Positions 6,980 through 14,720 are shown, counted from the first letter of the stretch. The stretch: DNA of 15,484 bases from Actinomycetes bacterium (GCA_023423215.1 JAFAFZ010000340.1:1-15484); one strand, 5' to 3'. Made by a program: numbers and translations. Notes: a model not told the origin generated them from the sequence alone.

Positions 6980-9900
6980 CCGTGATGGACCCGACGGTCG
7001 CGACGACGGGCGAGGACCGCATCACCTGGACGGACCTGCGCGAGTCCTCGCGTGGCGTCGTGGACCCGCGCCGCTGGTACCGCACGGCGCGTGCGCCACG
7101 AGCCGCGCTGCGGACGATGGTGGGCACCGGGCCGATCTTCCCGCTGCTCATCCTCTTCGGGCTGAACGCCGTGGACGAGCTCGACCGCACCGGCTTCGGC
7201 ATCCTGCTGCCGAACATCCGCGACGCGTTCGGCATGTCCAACACCGGCATCCTCTCGCTGGTCGCCCTGACCGCACTCGGCGCGCTGCTCATGCAGATGC
7301 CGATCGCGGCGCTGGCCGACCGCGGCAACCGCGTCGCGCTCGCGCTCGGCGGCGCCGTGCTGTGGGCGGTGTTCTCGGTCATGACCGGCGCGTCCACGGC
7401 CATCTGGATGCTGATCGTCGCCCGCACCGGTTCCGGCATCGGACGGGCGGTGGTGGACCCGACCCACAACGCGCTGCTGTCCGACTACTACGCGGTCGAC
7501 CGTCGACCCGGCGTGTTCTCGTTCCACCGCGGCGCGAACGTGCTCGGCCAGTTCCTCGGCCCGCTCATCGCCGGCGGGCTGGCGGCGGCGTTCTCGTGGC
7601 GGGCGCCCTTCTACGTGTTCGCCGTGCCGACGATCGTGCTGGTCGCGCTGGGCACCCGGATGAAGGAGCCGGTGCGAGGCGCCCAGGAGCGACGGGCCTC
7701 GGGCGCTGCGGACGAGGTCGCCGAGACCGAGGAGCCCACGCCGAGCTTCGCCGAGTCGTGGCGGCTGCTGTGGAAGATCGACGTGCTGCGGCGCATCTGG
7801 TACGCCGTGCCGTTCCTCGCCGTCGCGATCATCGGCTTCGTCTCGCTCGCCGGCCTCATGTACGAAGAGGTCTACGACCTGGACACCTTCGCCCGCGGCT
7901 ACCTCGCGGCGCTGGTCGAGCCGTTCCAGTTCCTCGGCCTGGCGGTCGGTGCCCGTCTCGGCACCCGTCTCTTCCTGCGGGACCCGGCGCTGATCTTCCG
8001 CTTCCTGCGCGGCGTCGCGTTCGCCTGCGCCGTGCTCGTCGCGTGCTTCGCGCTGGCGCCGACGCTGTGGCTCTCGGTCATCGCCAACATCCTCCTCACC
8101 TCGGTGCTCGCCGTCCTGCTCCCCGGCATCTTCGCCACGCTGTCGCTCGCCATCCCCGGTCGTGCCCGCTCGGTCGGGTTCTCGATCGCCTCGTGGTGGG
8201 CGATCCCCGGCCTCGGCCTGCTGCCGCTCGTCGGCTGGGTCAGCGACAACATCGGGACCCGGCAGGGCATGTTGGTCATGTCGCCGATCCTGCTGGTCGG
8301 CGGCCTGCTGATCGCGTCGGGCGGTGCGGTCGTGCGACGCGACATCGCGGACGTGTGGACCTCGTCCGCCGCACGCTCGAAGGCGCTGATCGACCGCAAG
8401 GAGGGCCGTGCGAACCTGCTGGTGGTGCACGACCTGAACGTGTCGTACGGGCCGGTGCAGGTCCTCTTCGACGTCAGCCTGGACGTCGCCGAGGGCGAGG
8501 TCGTGGCGCTGCTCGGCACGAACGGCGCCGGCAAGTCGACGCTGCTGCGCGCCATCTCCGGGGTGACCGAGGCGGACTTCGGCGCGGTCGTGCTGGACGG
8601 CCGCGACATCACGCACGCGCCCCCCAACGAGATCGCCGCGCTCGGCGTCGCGCAGGTGCCGGGCGGCCAGGGCGTCTTCCCGTCGCTCACCGTGAGCGAG
8701 AACCTGCGAGCCGCCAGCTGGATGACCCGGCGCGACCGCGCCGAGACCGAACGTCGCGTGGCCCAGGTGCTCGAGACCTTCCCCGTGCTGGCCGAGCGCC
8801 TCGACGAGCCCGCGGTCGACCTCTCGGGCGGCCAGCAGCAGATGCTGGCGCTCGGCATGGCGCTGCTGTCGCGGCCGAAGCTGCTGCTGATCGACGAGCT
8901 CAGCCTGGGCCTGGCGCCCGTGGTCGTCGCCCGTCTGGTCGAGCTGGTCAAGGAGGTGGCGGCGGGCGGCACGACCGTCCTGCTGGTCGAGCAGTCCGTG
9001 AACGTGGCGCTCTCGATCGCCACGACGGCGCACTTCATGGAGCGCGGGCGCATCCGCTTCTCGGGCCCCGCCCGGGAGCTGCTCGAGCGACCGGACCTGT
9101 TGCGCGCGGTGTTCGTGACGGGCGAGACCTCGACCGCCTCGGTCGACCTCGGCTCCGAGCGCCGCCGCCCGGTCCGAGCCGTCGAGCGGCCATCGGCCGA
9201 CGACGCAGCCCCGGCCCTGCGCCTGACCGAGGCCACCCGACGCTTCGGCGGCATCGTCGCGGTGGACGCGGTGAGCTTCGACGTCGCGCCGGGCGAGGTC
9301 GTGGGCCTGATCGGCCAGAACGGCGCGGGCAAGACGACGCTCTTCGACCTGATCTGCGGGTACCAGCCCCTCGACGCAGGCCGCATCCTGCTGGCCGGCC
9401 ACGACCTGGCCCACGACGCGCCGCACCGCCGCGCCGCTCGCGGGCTGGGGCGCACGTTCCAGGGAGGCCAGCTCTACCCGGGTCTGACCGTCGCCGAGAC
9501 GGTGGCGGTCGCACTCGAGCAGTCGCTCGACGTGCGGGATCCGCTGAACGCGGCGCTGGCGCTGCCGGCCCACTACGGCAGCGAGCGCGCCGCGCGGCAG
9601 CGGGTCGAGGAGCTGCTCGGCGTCTTCGGGCTGGGGAGCTACGCGGACCACTTCACGCGGGAGCTCTCGACCGGCACACGTCGCATGGTCGAGTTCGCGT
9701 GCGCGGTCGCGCACCAGCCCACCGTGCTCCTGCTCGACGAGCCGGTGGCCGGCGTCGCCCAGCGAGAGGTCGAGCAGCTCGGCACGCTGCTCCTGCGGAT
9801 CCGCGACGAGCTGGGTTGCGCGATGGTCGTGATCGAGCACGACATGCCGCTCCTGACCGCGATCTCGGACCGGCTCGTCGCGCTCGAGCTCGGCGAGGTC

Positions 9901-10071
9901 ATCTCGATCGGCGAGCCGGCCCGGGTGCTCGAGGACCCGAGGGTCGTCGCGTCGTACCTCGGCGACGATGCGATCGCGGTCGCCCGGTCGGGTGCGGCGC
10001 CCACCGGCCCGGCGCCGACCCGTGCCCCGACGACCGACCCGCCCGCGAGCCCTCCGGAGGACCGACCATGA
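6976..10071 (+). CDS. MFS transporter fused to LivF-type and LivG-type ABC ATPases
   Basis: A 1031-residue three-part protein. Residues about 45-455 are a Major Facilitator domain with about twelve membrane segments. It has DELDRTGFGILLPNIRDAFG after the first segment and the loop 2-3 motif ALADRGNRVA at 112-121. From residue 480 comes a LivF-like ATPase: Walker A GTNGAGKST 514-522, signature LSGGQQQ 616-622, Walker B LLLIDE 636-641, and VEQ in place of the H-loop His, which is usual for LivF. After an Arg-rich linker (about 720-746) comes a LivG-like ATPase: Walker A GQNGAGKTT 780-788, signature LSTGT 897-901, Walker B VLLLDEP 917-923, H-loop His955. GTG 6976 is preceded by AGGAGGT (6963-6969) at 6 bases and overlaps the permease stop. 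The frame is unbroken, so I see a real fusion, presumably energising the LivHM permease. The MFS substrate is unknown. Confidence 0.9.
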   Translation: MTVMDPTVATTGEDRITWTDLRESSRGVVDPRRWYRTARAPRAALRTMVGTGPIFPLLILFGLNAVDELDRTGFGILLPNIRDAFGMSNTGILSLVALTALGALLMQMPIAALADRGNRVALALGGAVLWAVFSVMTGASTAIWMLIVARTGSGIGRAVVDPTHNALLSDYYAVDRRPGVFSFHRGANVLGQFLGPLIAGGLAAAFSWRAPFYVFAVPTIVLVALGTRMKEPVRGAQERRASGAADEVAETEEPTPSFAESWRLLWKIDVLRRIWYAVPFLAVAIIGFVSLAGLMYEEVYDLDTFARGYLAALVEPFQFLGLAVGARLGTRLFLRDPALIFRFLRGVAFACAVLVACFALAPTLWLSVIANILLTSVLAVLLPGIFATLSLAIPGRARSVGFSIASWWAIPGLGLLPLVGWVSDNIGTRQGMLVMSPILLVGGLLIASGGAVVRRDIADVWTSSAARSKALIDRKEGRANLLVVHDLNVSYGPVQVLFDVSLDVAEGEVVALLGTNGAGKSTLLRAISGVTEADFGAVVLDGRDITHAPPNEIAALGVAQVPGGQGVFPSLTVSENLRAASWMTRRDRAETERRVAQVLETFPVLAERLDEPAVDLSGGQQQMLALGMALLSRPKLLLIDELSLGLAPVVVARLVELVKEVAAGGTTVLLVEQSVNVALSIATTAHFMERGRIRFSGPARELLERPDLLRAVFVTGETSTASVDLGSERRRPVRAVERPSADDAAPALRLTEATRRFGGIVAVDAVSFDVAPGEVVGLIGQNGAGKTTLFDLICGYQPLDAGRILLAGHDLAHDAPHRRAARGLGRTFQGGQLYPGLTVAETVAVALEQSLDVRDPLNAALALPAHYGSERAARQRVEELLGVFGLGSYADHFTRELSTGTRRMVEFACAVAHQPTVLLLDEPVAGVAQREVEQLGTLLLRIRDELGCAMVVIEHDMPLLTAISDRLVALELGEVISIGEPARVLEDPRVVASYLGDDAIAVARSGAAPTGPAPTRAPTTDPPASPPEDRP
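8398..8405 (+). promoter_or_regulatory. Internal Shine-Dalgarno-like sequence at the MFS/LivF junction
   Basis: AAGGAGGG lies inside the fusion gene, 7-8 bases before the codons (8413-8419) where a free LivF protein would normally start. The nearest in-frame GTG codons are at 8422 and 8425, about 17-20 bases away; a GTG at 8408 is out of frame. It encodes Lys-Glu-Gly, so chance is possible. It may be a relic of a former gene start, or allow a free LivF-LivG product. Confidence 0.4.
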
Positions 10072-11795
10072 GCCCGATGCGCGCGCAGGACACCGGTCGC
10101 GGCAACGTCGTCGCCCGGTACGGCCCGCTCACCCTCATCTGCCTGGCGCTGGTCGCGGTCTTCGCCACCCTGGTCGTCACCTCGCCCGACGACGAGGCCG
10201 CGAGCAGCGCAGCGCCGTCGTCCGCCTCGGGCGGAGCGGGCGACTCCGCCGGCGAGGAGCTGCCCGAGGGCGTGCTGCCCTGGAGCGTCGCCGAGGAGCG
10301 CGGCGAGGTCGACGACATCGACTGGGGCGCACGCTGCGACACCGAGGAGGGCGTGCTCGCGATCCCGCTGAACCCGCGTGCGGAGTGCTTCGCCCCGTTC
10401 GACGGCGACAACGGCGGCGAGACGACGCCGGGCGTCACGGCCGACACGATCAAGGTCGTCGTGTACGTCGCGCAGGAGGACGACCCGATCCTCACCTTCA
10501 TCTACAGCCAGATCGGCAACGACGACACGCCGACCGACACCTTCGAGACGTACCAGGGCTACAACGAGATGCTCGCCACGTACGAGGAGACCTACGGGCG
10601 TCGCATCGAGCTGATCCGCTACGACGCGACCGGCGCGGCGAACGACGCGGTCGCCGCGACGACCGACGCCGAGACGATCGCCCGCGACATCCGCCCCTTC
10701 GCGGTCATCGGCGGTCCGATCCTGACCGAGGCCTTCGCCGACACGCTCGCCGCCAACCAGGTGATGTGCGTGACCTGCACCCCCGGCCAGACCATCGAGT
10801 GGTACGAGCAGCGAGCGCCCTACGTCTGGGACATCCAGAAGAACGTCAACCAGTCCGCCATCCTGGCCGCCGAGTACGTCGGCAAACGCCTCGCCGGCGG
10901 CATCGCCGAGTTCGGCGGCGACGCGGTCAAGGACCAGCCGCGCAGCTTCGGGCTGATCTACCTGTCCACCGGCCCGTCGACCGAGGCCGTGCGCGAGGAG
11001 CTCGAGACCACCCTGGCCGAGGACTACGACGTGCAGTTCACCGACGTCGCCTCGTTCGCCTCACCGGTCGGCATGGCCGCCCAGGCGCGCGAGATCCTGG
11101 CCCGAATGAAGTCCGAGGGGGTCACGACGATCCTCTACTCGGGCGATCCGCTCGCGCCACAGACACTGACGACCACCGCGACCGAGCAGGACTACTACCC
11201 GGAGTGGGTCATCACCGGCTCGTCCCTCGTCGACACGACGATCTTCTCGCGCACCTACGACCAGGCCCAGTGGGCGCACGCGTTCGGCCCCTCGAACCTG
11301 TTCGCCCGCATCTCGCCCAAGGTCGCCGGCGCATCGTTCCTCTACCAGTGGTTCTTCGGCGAGCCGCCGCCCGCACGCACCAGCGCACCGATCGTCCTGC
11401 CGAACCTGCAGTTCCTCTACTCGGTGCTGCAGGGCGTCGGCCCGAACGTCTCGCCCGAGATGTTCCGGGCCGTGATCTTCGGCGCGGACATCGTCGACAG
11501 CACCGTGATCAGCCCCCAGATCTCGTGGGGTGAGCGTGGCATCTGGCCGGGTGTGGACTACGCAGGCGTCGACGACCAGACCGAGGTCTGGTGGGACGCC
11601 ACCGCGGTCGGCGAGGACGAGACCGGCAAGGTCGGCTCGGGCATGTGGACCTACGTCGACGGCGGTGCCCGGTTCCTGCCCGGCCAGTGGCCCGACACGC
11701 CGCCGGCCGCGTTCGACCCCGACGGTGCCGTGACGCTCTACACCGAGCTGCCCGAGGGCATCACGCTGCCGGACTACGAACCGCTGCGCGGCTGA
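10068..11795 (+). CDS. Branched-chain amino acid-type ABC transporter substrate-binding protein, signal-anchored
   Basis: A 575-residue extracytoplasmic binding protein of the type 1 periplasmic-binding fold (Peripla_BP_6 / LivJ-like). ATG 10068 overlaps the previous stop (ATGA) and has GGAGG at 10056-10060 with 7-base spacing. Residues about 18-38 are a hydrophobic segment without a lipobox Cys at its end, so it is probably an uncleaved anchor. A Ser/Ala/Glu linker follows to about residue 65. The binding domain begins at VTADTIKVVVYVAQEDDP and contains YQGYNEMLATYEETYGRRIELI, FAVIGGPILTEAFADTLA, the MCVTCTPGQ cysteine pair, and a second lobe with QAREILARMKSEGVTTILYSGDP. It is longer than most LivJ proteins (about 370-420 residues), because of the anchor, the linker and a long C-terminal part. 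It should feed the LivHM fusion encoded upstream. The ligand cannot be told from sequence. Confidence 0.87.
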   Translation: MSPMRAQDTGRGNVVARYGPLTLICLALVAVFATLVVTSPDDEAASSAAPSSASGGAGDSAGEELPEGVLPWSVAEERGEVDDIDWGARCDTEEGVLAIPLNPRAECFAPFDGDNGGETTPGVTADTIKVVVYVAQEDDPILTFIYSQIGNDDTPTDTFETYQGYNEMLATYEETYGRRIELIRYDATGAANDAVAATTDAETIARDIRPFAVIGGPILTEAFADTLAANQVMCVTCTPGQTIEWYEQRAPYVWDIQKNVNQSAILAAEYVGKRLAGGIAEFGGDAVKDQPRSFGLIYLSTGPSTEAVREELETTLAEDYDVQFTDVASFASPVGMAAQAREILARMKSEGVTTILYSGDPLAPQTLTTTATEQDYYPEWVITGSSLVDTTIFSRTYDQAQWAHAFGPSNLFARISPKVAGASFLYQWFFGEPPPARTSAPIVLPNLQFLYSVLQGVGPNVSPEMFRAVIFGADIVDSTVISPQISWGERGIWPGVDYAGVDDQTEVWWDATAVGEDETGKVGSGMWTYVDGGARFLPGQWPDTPPAAFDPDGAVTLYTELPEGITLPDYEPLRG

Positions 11796-11831
11796 CGGCG
11801 GCTCACCGGCGGCTGGCCACCGGCTCGGCTG

Positions 11832-11848
11832 TCCGGCCGGCCGGCCGA
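11832..11848. repeat. GC palindrome between the convergent SBP and PAC2 genes
   Basis: A CCGG/GGCC run whose core CCGGCCGGCCGG (11833-11844) is self-complementary lies in the 67-base gap where two transcription units converge. It could help bidirectional termination, but it has no loop and no T-tract. I rate it as a weak terminator candidate only. Confidence 0.25.
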
Positions 11849-11862
11849 CCGCCACCGCAGTG

Positions 11863-12762
11863 TCAGGCGTCGTCGTCGGGGTGCTCGCGCAGGAACTCCT
11901 GCAGCTCCTCGGCCAGCTCGTCACCGCTCGGCAGGTGGTCGAAGCCGAAGGTCGGGGCGTCGTCCGGTCCGCCGAGGCCCTGGTCCATCATCTCCTCGAG
12001 CTGGCGGACCATCGTCTGGTGCTGGGGGTTCTCGGCGACGAGCTCGTCGAGGCGCAGACGCGTGGCGCGGGCGTCGGTCGGCAGCTGGCCCTGCTCGATG
12101 CGCAGCCCGGCGACCTCGCCCAGGCCCTCGAGCAGCGCGGCCGACGCGGCCGGGTACGGCATGGACGACACGTAGTGGGGCACCTGCGCCCAGAGCCCGA
12201 GCGCCGGGATGCCCGCGGCGTTGCAGTCGACGTCGAGCACCGCGTGGATGCCGCCCGGCACGTCGAGGGTGCCGCGCACGTAGCCGTGCAGCGTCGAGGA
12301 GAGCTCGGTCGACGACGTCGTGACCGACAGCGAGGTGCCGCGGGTGTGCGCGACCGGCGCCGGGTACGCGCCCAGCCCGACGACCATGCGGCAGCCGAAG
12401 TCCTCGGCGAGCTCGGTCACCGTCGAGGCAAACGCACGCCACTCGAAGTCGGGCTCCGCGCCGATCAGCAGGAGCATGTCCCGTCCGTCCGCGTCGCTGC
12501 CGGCCCGCAGCTCGATCGACGGCCAGGTCAGGTCGGTGATGAGCCCGTTGACCAGGTGCATCACCGGCCGGCGGGCCCGGTGGTCGAGCAGCCGGTCGGC
12601 GTCGAACTCGGCGACGGGGTCGGAGCCGGCGTGGCTCAGCAGGACCGACATGGCGTTGGCCGCGCCGAGCCCGGCGTCGATCCAGCCGTCGAGCGCGACG
12701 ATCATCACGGGATCGGTGAGCTCGGGCTGGAAGTGCACGTCGACGAGGGGGGCGTCGCTCAT
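11863..12762 (-). CDS. PAC2 family protein
   Basis: A 299-residue soluble protein of the PAC2 (proteasome assembly chaperone 2-like) family, whose bacterial role is not established. The N-terminal part has DPVMIVALDGWIDAGLGAANAM. The centre has MLLLIGAEPDFEWRAFA, GCRMVVGLGAYPAPVAHTRGTSL and HYVSSMPYPAASAALLEGL. The C-terminus, LPSGDELAEELQEFLRE, is typical of actinobacterial members. The ATG at 12762 overlaps the stop of the upstream phosphotransferase gene in an ATGA arrangement. GAGGAG lies 8-9 bases before it, so the two are translated from one transcript, probably with coupling. The gene converges on the transporter operon, with 67 bases between stop codons. No membrane segment or signal is visible. 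Confidence 0.9.
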   Translation of the reverse strand: MSDAPLVDVHFQPELTDPVMIVALDGWIDAGLGAANAMSVLLSHAGSDPVAEFDADRLLDHRARRPVMHLVNGLITDLTWPSIELRAGSDADGRDMLLLIGAEPDFEWRAFASTVTELAEDFGCRMVVGLGAYPAPVAHTRGTSLSVTTSSTELSSTLHGYVRGTLDVPGGIHAVLDVDCNAAGIPALGLWAQVPHYVSSMPYPAASAALLEGLGEVAGLRIEQGQLPTDARATRLRLDELVAENPQHQTMVRQLEEMMDQGLGGPDDAPTFGFDHLPSGDELAEELQEFLREHPDDDA

Positions 12763-13847
12763 CCGGTGGGCTCCTCGGGGGTGGGGACCTGCTGGGTGGC
12801 CTCGTCGGCCAGCTCGGCCAGCCGTTCGACCATGGCACGGAACCCGGCGACGGTGTCCTCGCCGACCTCGCCCATCGCGCCGCCGGCGTAGCGGGCGTAG
12901 ACCCCGGCGATGATGCAGGTGAGCTTCCAGTAGCCGAAGGCCACGTAGTAGGGGAGCGCGCTCAGGTCGCGGCCGGACACCTGGGCGTAGCGCTCGACGA
13001 GCTCGCGCTTGCGGGGGAAGCCCTCGAGCGCCGTCGGCGAGGCCTGGGGCATGACCGCGTCCTCGTCCGGGTCCGACCAGTAGACCCACAGCAGGCCGAC
13101 GTCCGCGAGCGGGTCGCCCAGCGTGCAGATCTCCCAGTCGAGGACCGCGGCCACGCTGCCGTCCGCGGCGAGCATGCAGTTGTCGAGCCGGTAGTCGCCG
13201 TGCACGATCGCCGCAGGCCCCTGGGGCGGGATCGACGCCGCGAGCCGGTCGTGCACCGAGTGCACCGTCGGCAGGTCCAGCCCGCCGACGACCTGCTCCT
13301 CGCTCTTGGCGAACTGCCCGTACCAGCGCTTCAGCTGGCGGGCGATGTAGTCCTCCTTGCGGCCGAGCTCGCCCAGGCCGACGGCGTCCACGTCCACCGC
13401 GTGGATCGCGGCGAGGACGTCGACGATCGACTCGCCCGCACGGCGGCGCGCCACCGGGTCGAGCGCCTCGGCCTGGGCGTGCGACCGGATGACCTGCCCG
13501 TCGACGAACTCCATGACGTAGAACGGCGCGCCGTTGACGGAGTCGTCGGCGCTCAGGCCGACCACCGGCGGGACGGGCACGGGGGAGTGCTGCAGCGCCG
13601 AGATGATGCGGTGCTCGCGGGCGACGTCGTGCGCGGTGGCCAGGACCTGGCCGAGCGGCGGAGGGCGCAGCACCCACCGGCGACCCCTGGCGCCGTCGGC
13701 CGCCGGCTGCTCGGTCAGCGCGTAGGTCAGGTTGGAGTGACCGCCGGCGATGAACTCGATCTCGAGCGGCAGCTGGACGTCGCTGACGTTGCGGGCGAAC
13801 CACGCGCTGACGTCGTCGGTGTCGATCCCCTCGACCTGTCCCGTCAC
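12759..13847 (-). CDS. APH-fold phosphotransferase family protein (ACAD10-like)
   Basis: A 362-residue protein with the aminoglycoside phosphotransferase/choline kinase fold. The nucleotide-binding N-lobe includes GGHSNLTYAL and VLRPPP; Arg61 stands where many kinases have Lys, as is common in the ACAD10-like branch. The catalytic loop is HGDYRLDN (216-223) and the metal-binding motif is LDWE (236-239). It is followed by LGDPLADVGLLWVYW, typical of the family. Such actinobacterial proteins are often near acyl-CoA dehydrogenases and are not antibiotic-resistance enzymes by default; the substrate here is unknown. The start is a GTG at 13847 with GAGGGGG about 5 bases upstream. TAGATT on the minus strand (13915-13920) is a possible -10 box. 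It heads a two-gene operon with the PAC2 gene and is divergent from the thioredoxin gene. Confidence 0.88.
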   Translation of the reverse strand: MTGQVEGIDTDDVSAWFARNVSDVQLPLEIEFIAGGHSNLTYALTEQPAADGARGRRWVLRPPPLGQVLATAHDVAREHRIISALQHSPVPVPPVVGLSADDSVNGAPFYVMEFVDGQVIRSHAQAEALDPVARRRAGESIVDVLAAIHAVDVDAVGLGELGRKEDYIARQLKRWYGQFAKSEEQVVGGLDLPTVHSVHDRLAASIPPQGPAAIVHGDYRLDNCMLAADGSVAAVLDWEICTLGDPLADVGLLWVYWSDPDEDAVMPQASPTALEGFPRKRELVERYAQVSGRDLSALPYYVAFGYWKLTCIIAGVYARYAGGAMGEVGEDTVAGFRAMVERLAELADEATQQVPTPEEPTG

Positions 13848-13973
13848 GTCGACCCCCTCGGCGCACGTGTCACACGGACGACCCCGGCGACGTGCGGCGC
13901 CGTGGGAGGTCCCAATCTAGTTCCCACCGGCTCGACGCCCGTCGGCCGGGTCGGGGCACCAGGGGCGCGGACG

Positions 13974-13979
13974 TAGGAT
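13974..13979 (+). promoter_or_regulatory. Candidate -10 box for the thioredoxin gene, possibly leaderless
   Basis: TAGGAT matches the actinobacterial TANNNT -10 pattern and ends 6 bases before the ATG at 13986. Transcription from it would therefore start at or near the A of the start codon, giving a leaderless mRNA. The same bases contain AGGA (13975-13978), which could equally be a ribosome site at 7-base spacing. The -35 region is not convincing, and the two readings cannot be separated by sequence. Confidence 0.35.
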
Positions 13980-13985
13980 GGTGCG

Positions 13986-14687
13986 ATGGCCGACGTCACC
14001 GATGCCACCTTCCAGACCGCCGTCATCGAGCGCTCCGCCACCGTTCCCGTGGTGGTTGACCTGTGGGCCGAGTGGTGCGGACCCTGCAAGACCCTCGGGC
14101 CCATCATCGAGAAGGTCATCGCCGAGACCGACGGCCGCGTCGAGCTCGCGAAGGTCGACGTCGACGCCAACCCGCAGGTCGCCCAGGCGTTCCGGGTCCA
14201 GTCCATCCCGGCGGTCTTCGCCATCGTGGACGGCCGACCGGTCGACCAGTTCCTGGGCGCGCTGCCCGAGGCGCAGGTGCGCGAGTTCGTCGAGCGGCTC
14301 GTGCCGGCGGCCGAGCTCACGCCGGTCCAGCCGATGATCGCCCCCGGCGACGAGGCCTCGCTGCGCCAGGCGCTCGAGCTCGAGCCGGCCAACGCGGACG
14401 TCATCGTGGCGCTCGCCGAGCTGCTCGCGCTGGACACCCGCACCGACGAGGCGCTCGCCCTGCTCGAGAAGATCCCCGAGTCGCCCGCGACCCGCCGCAT
14501 CGCGGCGCTGGCCCGCACGGGCCCCTCGAACCCGGCGGACGTCGAGATCCGCCTGATCGGCCTGCTCGACCAGGTGAAGGGCGACGAGGGCGCTCGACAG
14601 CAGTTCGTCGACCTGCTCGAGTTGCTGCCGGACGATGATCCGGCGAAGGCGCAGTGGCGCCGCAAGCTCACCGCCCGGCTGTTCTGA
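13986..14687 (+). CDS. Thioredoxin-domain protein with helical C-terminal extension (YbbN/CnoX-like)
   Basis: A 233-residue protein. Residues 1-105 are a thioredoxin domain with the active site WCGPC (W30-C34) and the cis-proline loop SIPAVF (Pro75). Residues about 115-233 form a TPR-like helical extension, with LRQALELEPANADVIVALAELLALDTRTDEALALLEKIP and a final helix LLPDDDPAKAQWRRKLTARLF. This layout is that of the YbbN/CnoX co-chaperone family, which protects proteins from oxidative damage and hands them to chaperones. Unlike E. coli YbbN, which has lost the usual CxxC pair, both cysteines are kept, so oxidoreductase activity is likely. The gene stands alone, divergent from the phosphotransferase gene and about 200 bases upstream of ahpC, another oxidative-stress gene. 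Confidence 0.88.
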   Translation: MADVTDATFQTAVIERSATVPVVVDLWAEWCGPCKTLGPIIEKVIAETDGRVELAKVDVDANPQVAQAFRVQSIPAVFAIVDGRPVDQFLGALPEAQVREFVERLVPAAELTPVQPMIAPGDEASLRQALELEPANADVIVALAELLALDTRTDEALALLEKIPESPATRRIAALARTGPSNPADVEIRLIGLLDQVKGDEGARQQFVDLLELLPDDDPAKAQWRRKLTARLF

Positions 14688-14720
14688 CCGGCTGAGCGCC
14701 ACCACGTCCGACCGCACCGT

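Noticed and set aside
8395..8430. Assembly error joining separate MFS and LivF genes
   Set aside because: The frame and codon pattern run through the junction without a break, and the linker is plausible protein. It remains testable but nothing in the sequence indicates an error.
8980..8990. Missing H-loop histidine in the LivF domain as a sign of inactivity
   Set aside because: Gln at this position (VEQ) is usual in LivF proteins such as that of E. coli.
6733..9840. 1035-codon minus-strand open frame over the MFS-ATPase gene
   Set aside because: Length alone is expected in very GC-rich antisense. It has no motifs, and the sense strand has complete MFS and ABC signatures.
6573..10067. Possible large N-terminal extension of the substrate-binding protein
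   Set aside because: The frame is open upstream only as a shadow of the fusion gene. ATG 10068 has GGAGG at good spacing, an ATGA overlap and an immediate signal anchor.
12759..13847. Aminoglycoside resistance gene
   Set aside because: The APH fold is shared by many kinases. The LRPPP and LDWE features and operon partner fit the ACAD10-like branch, with no sign of a mobile or resistance context.
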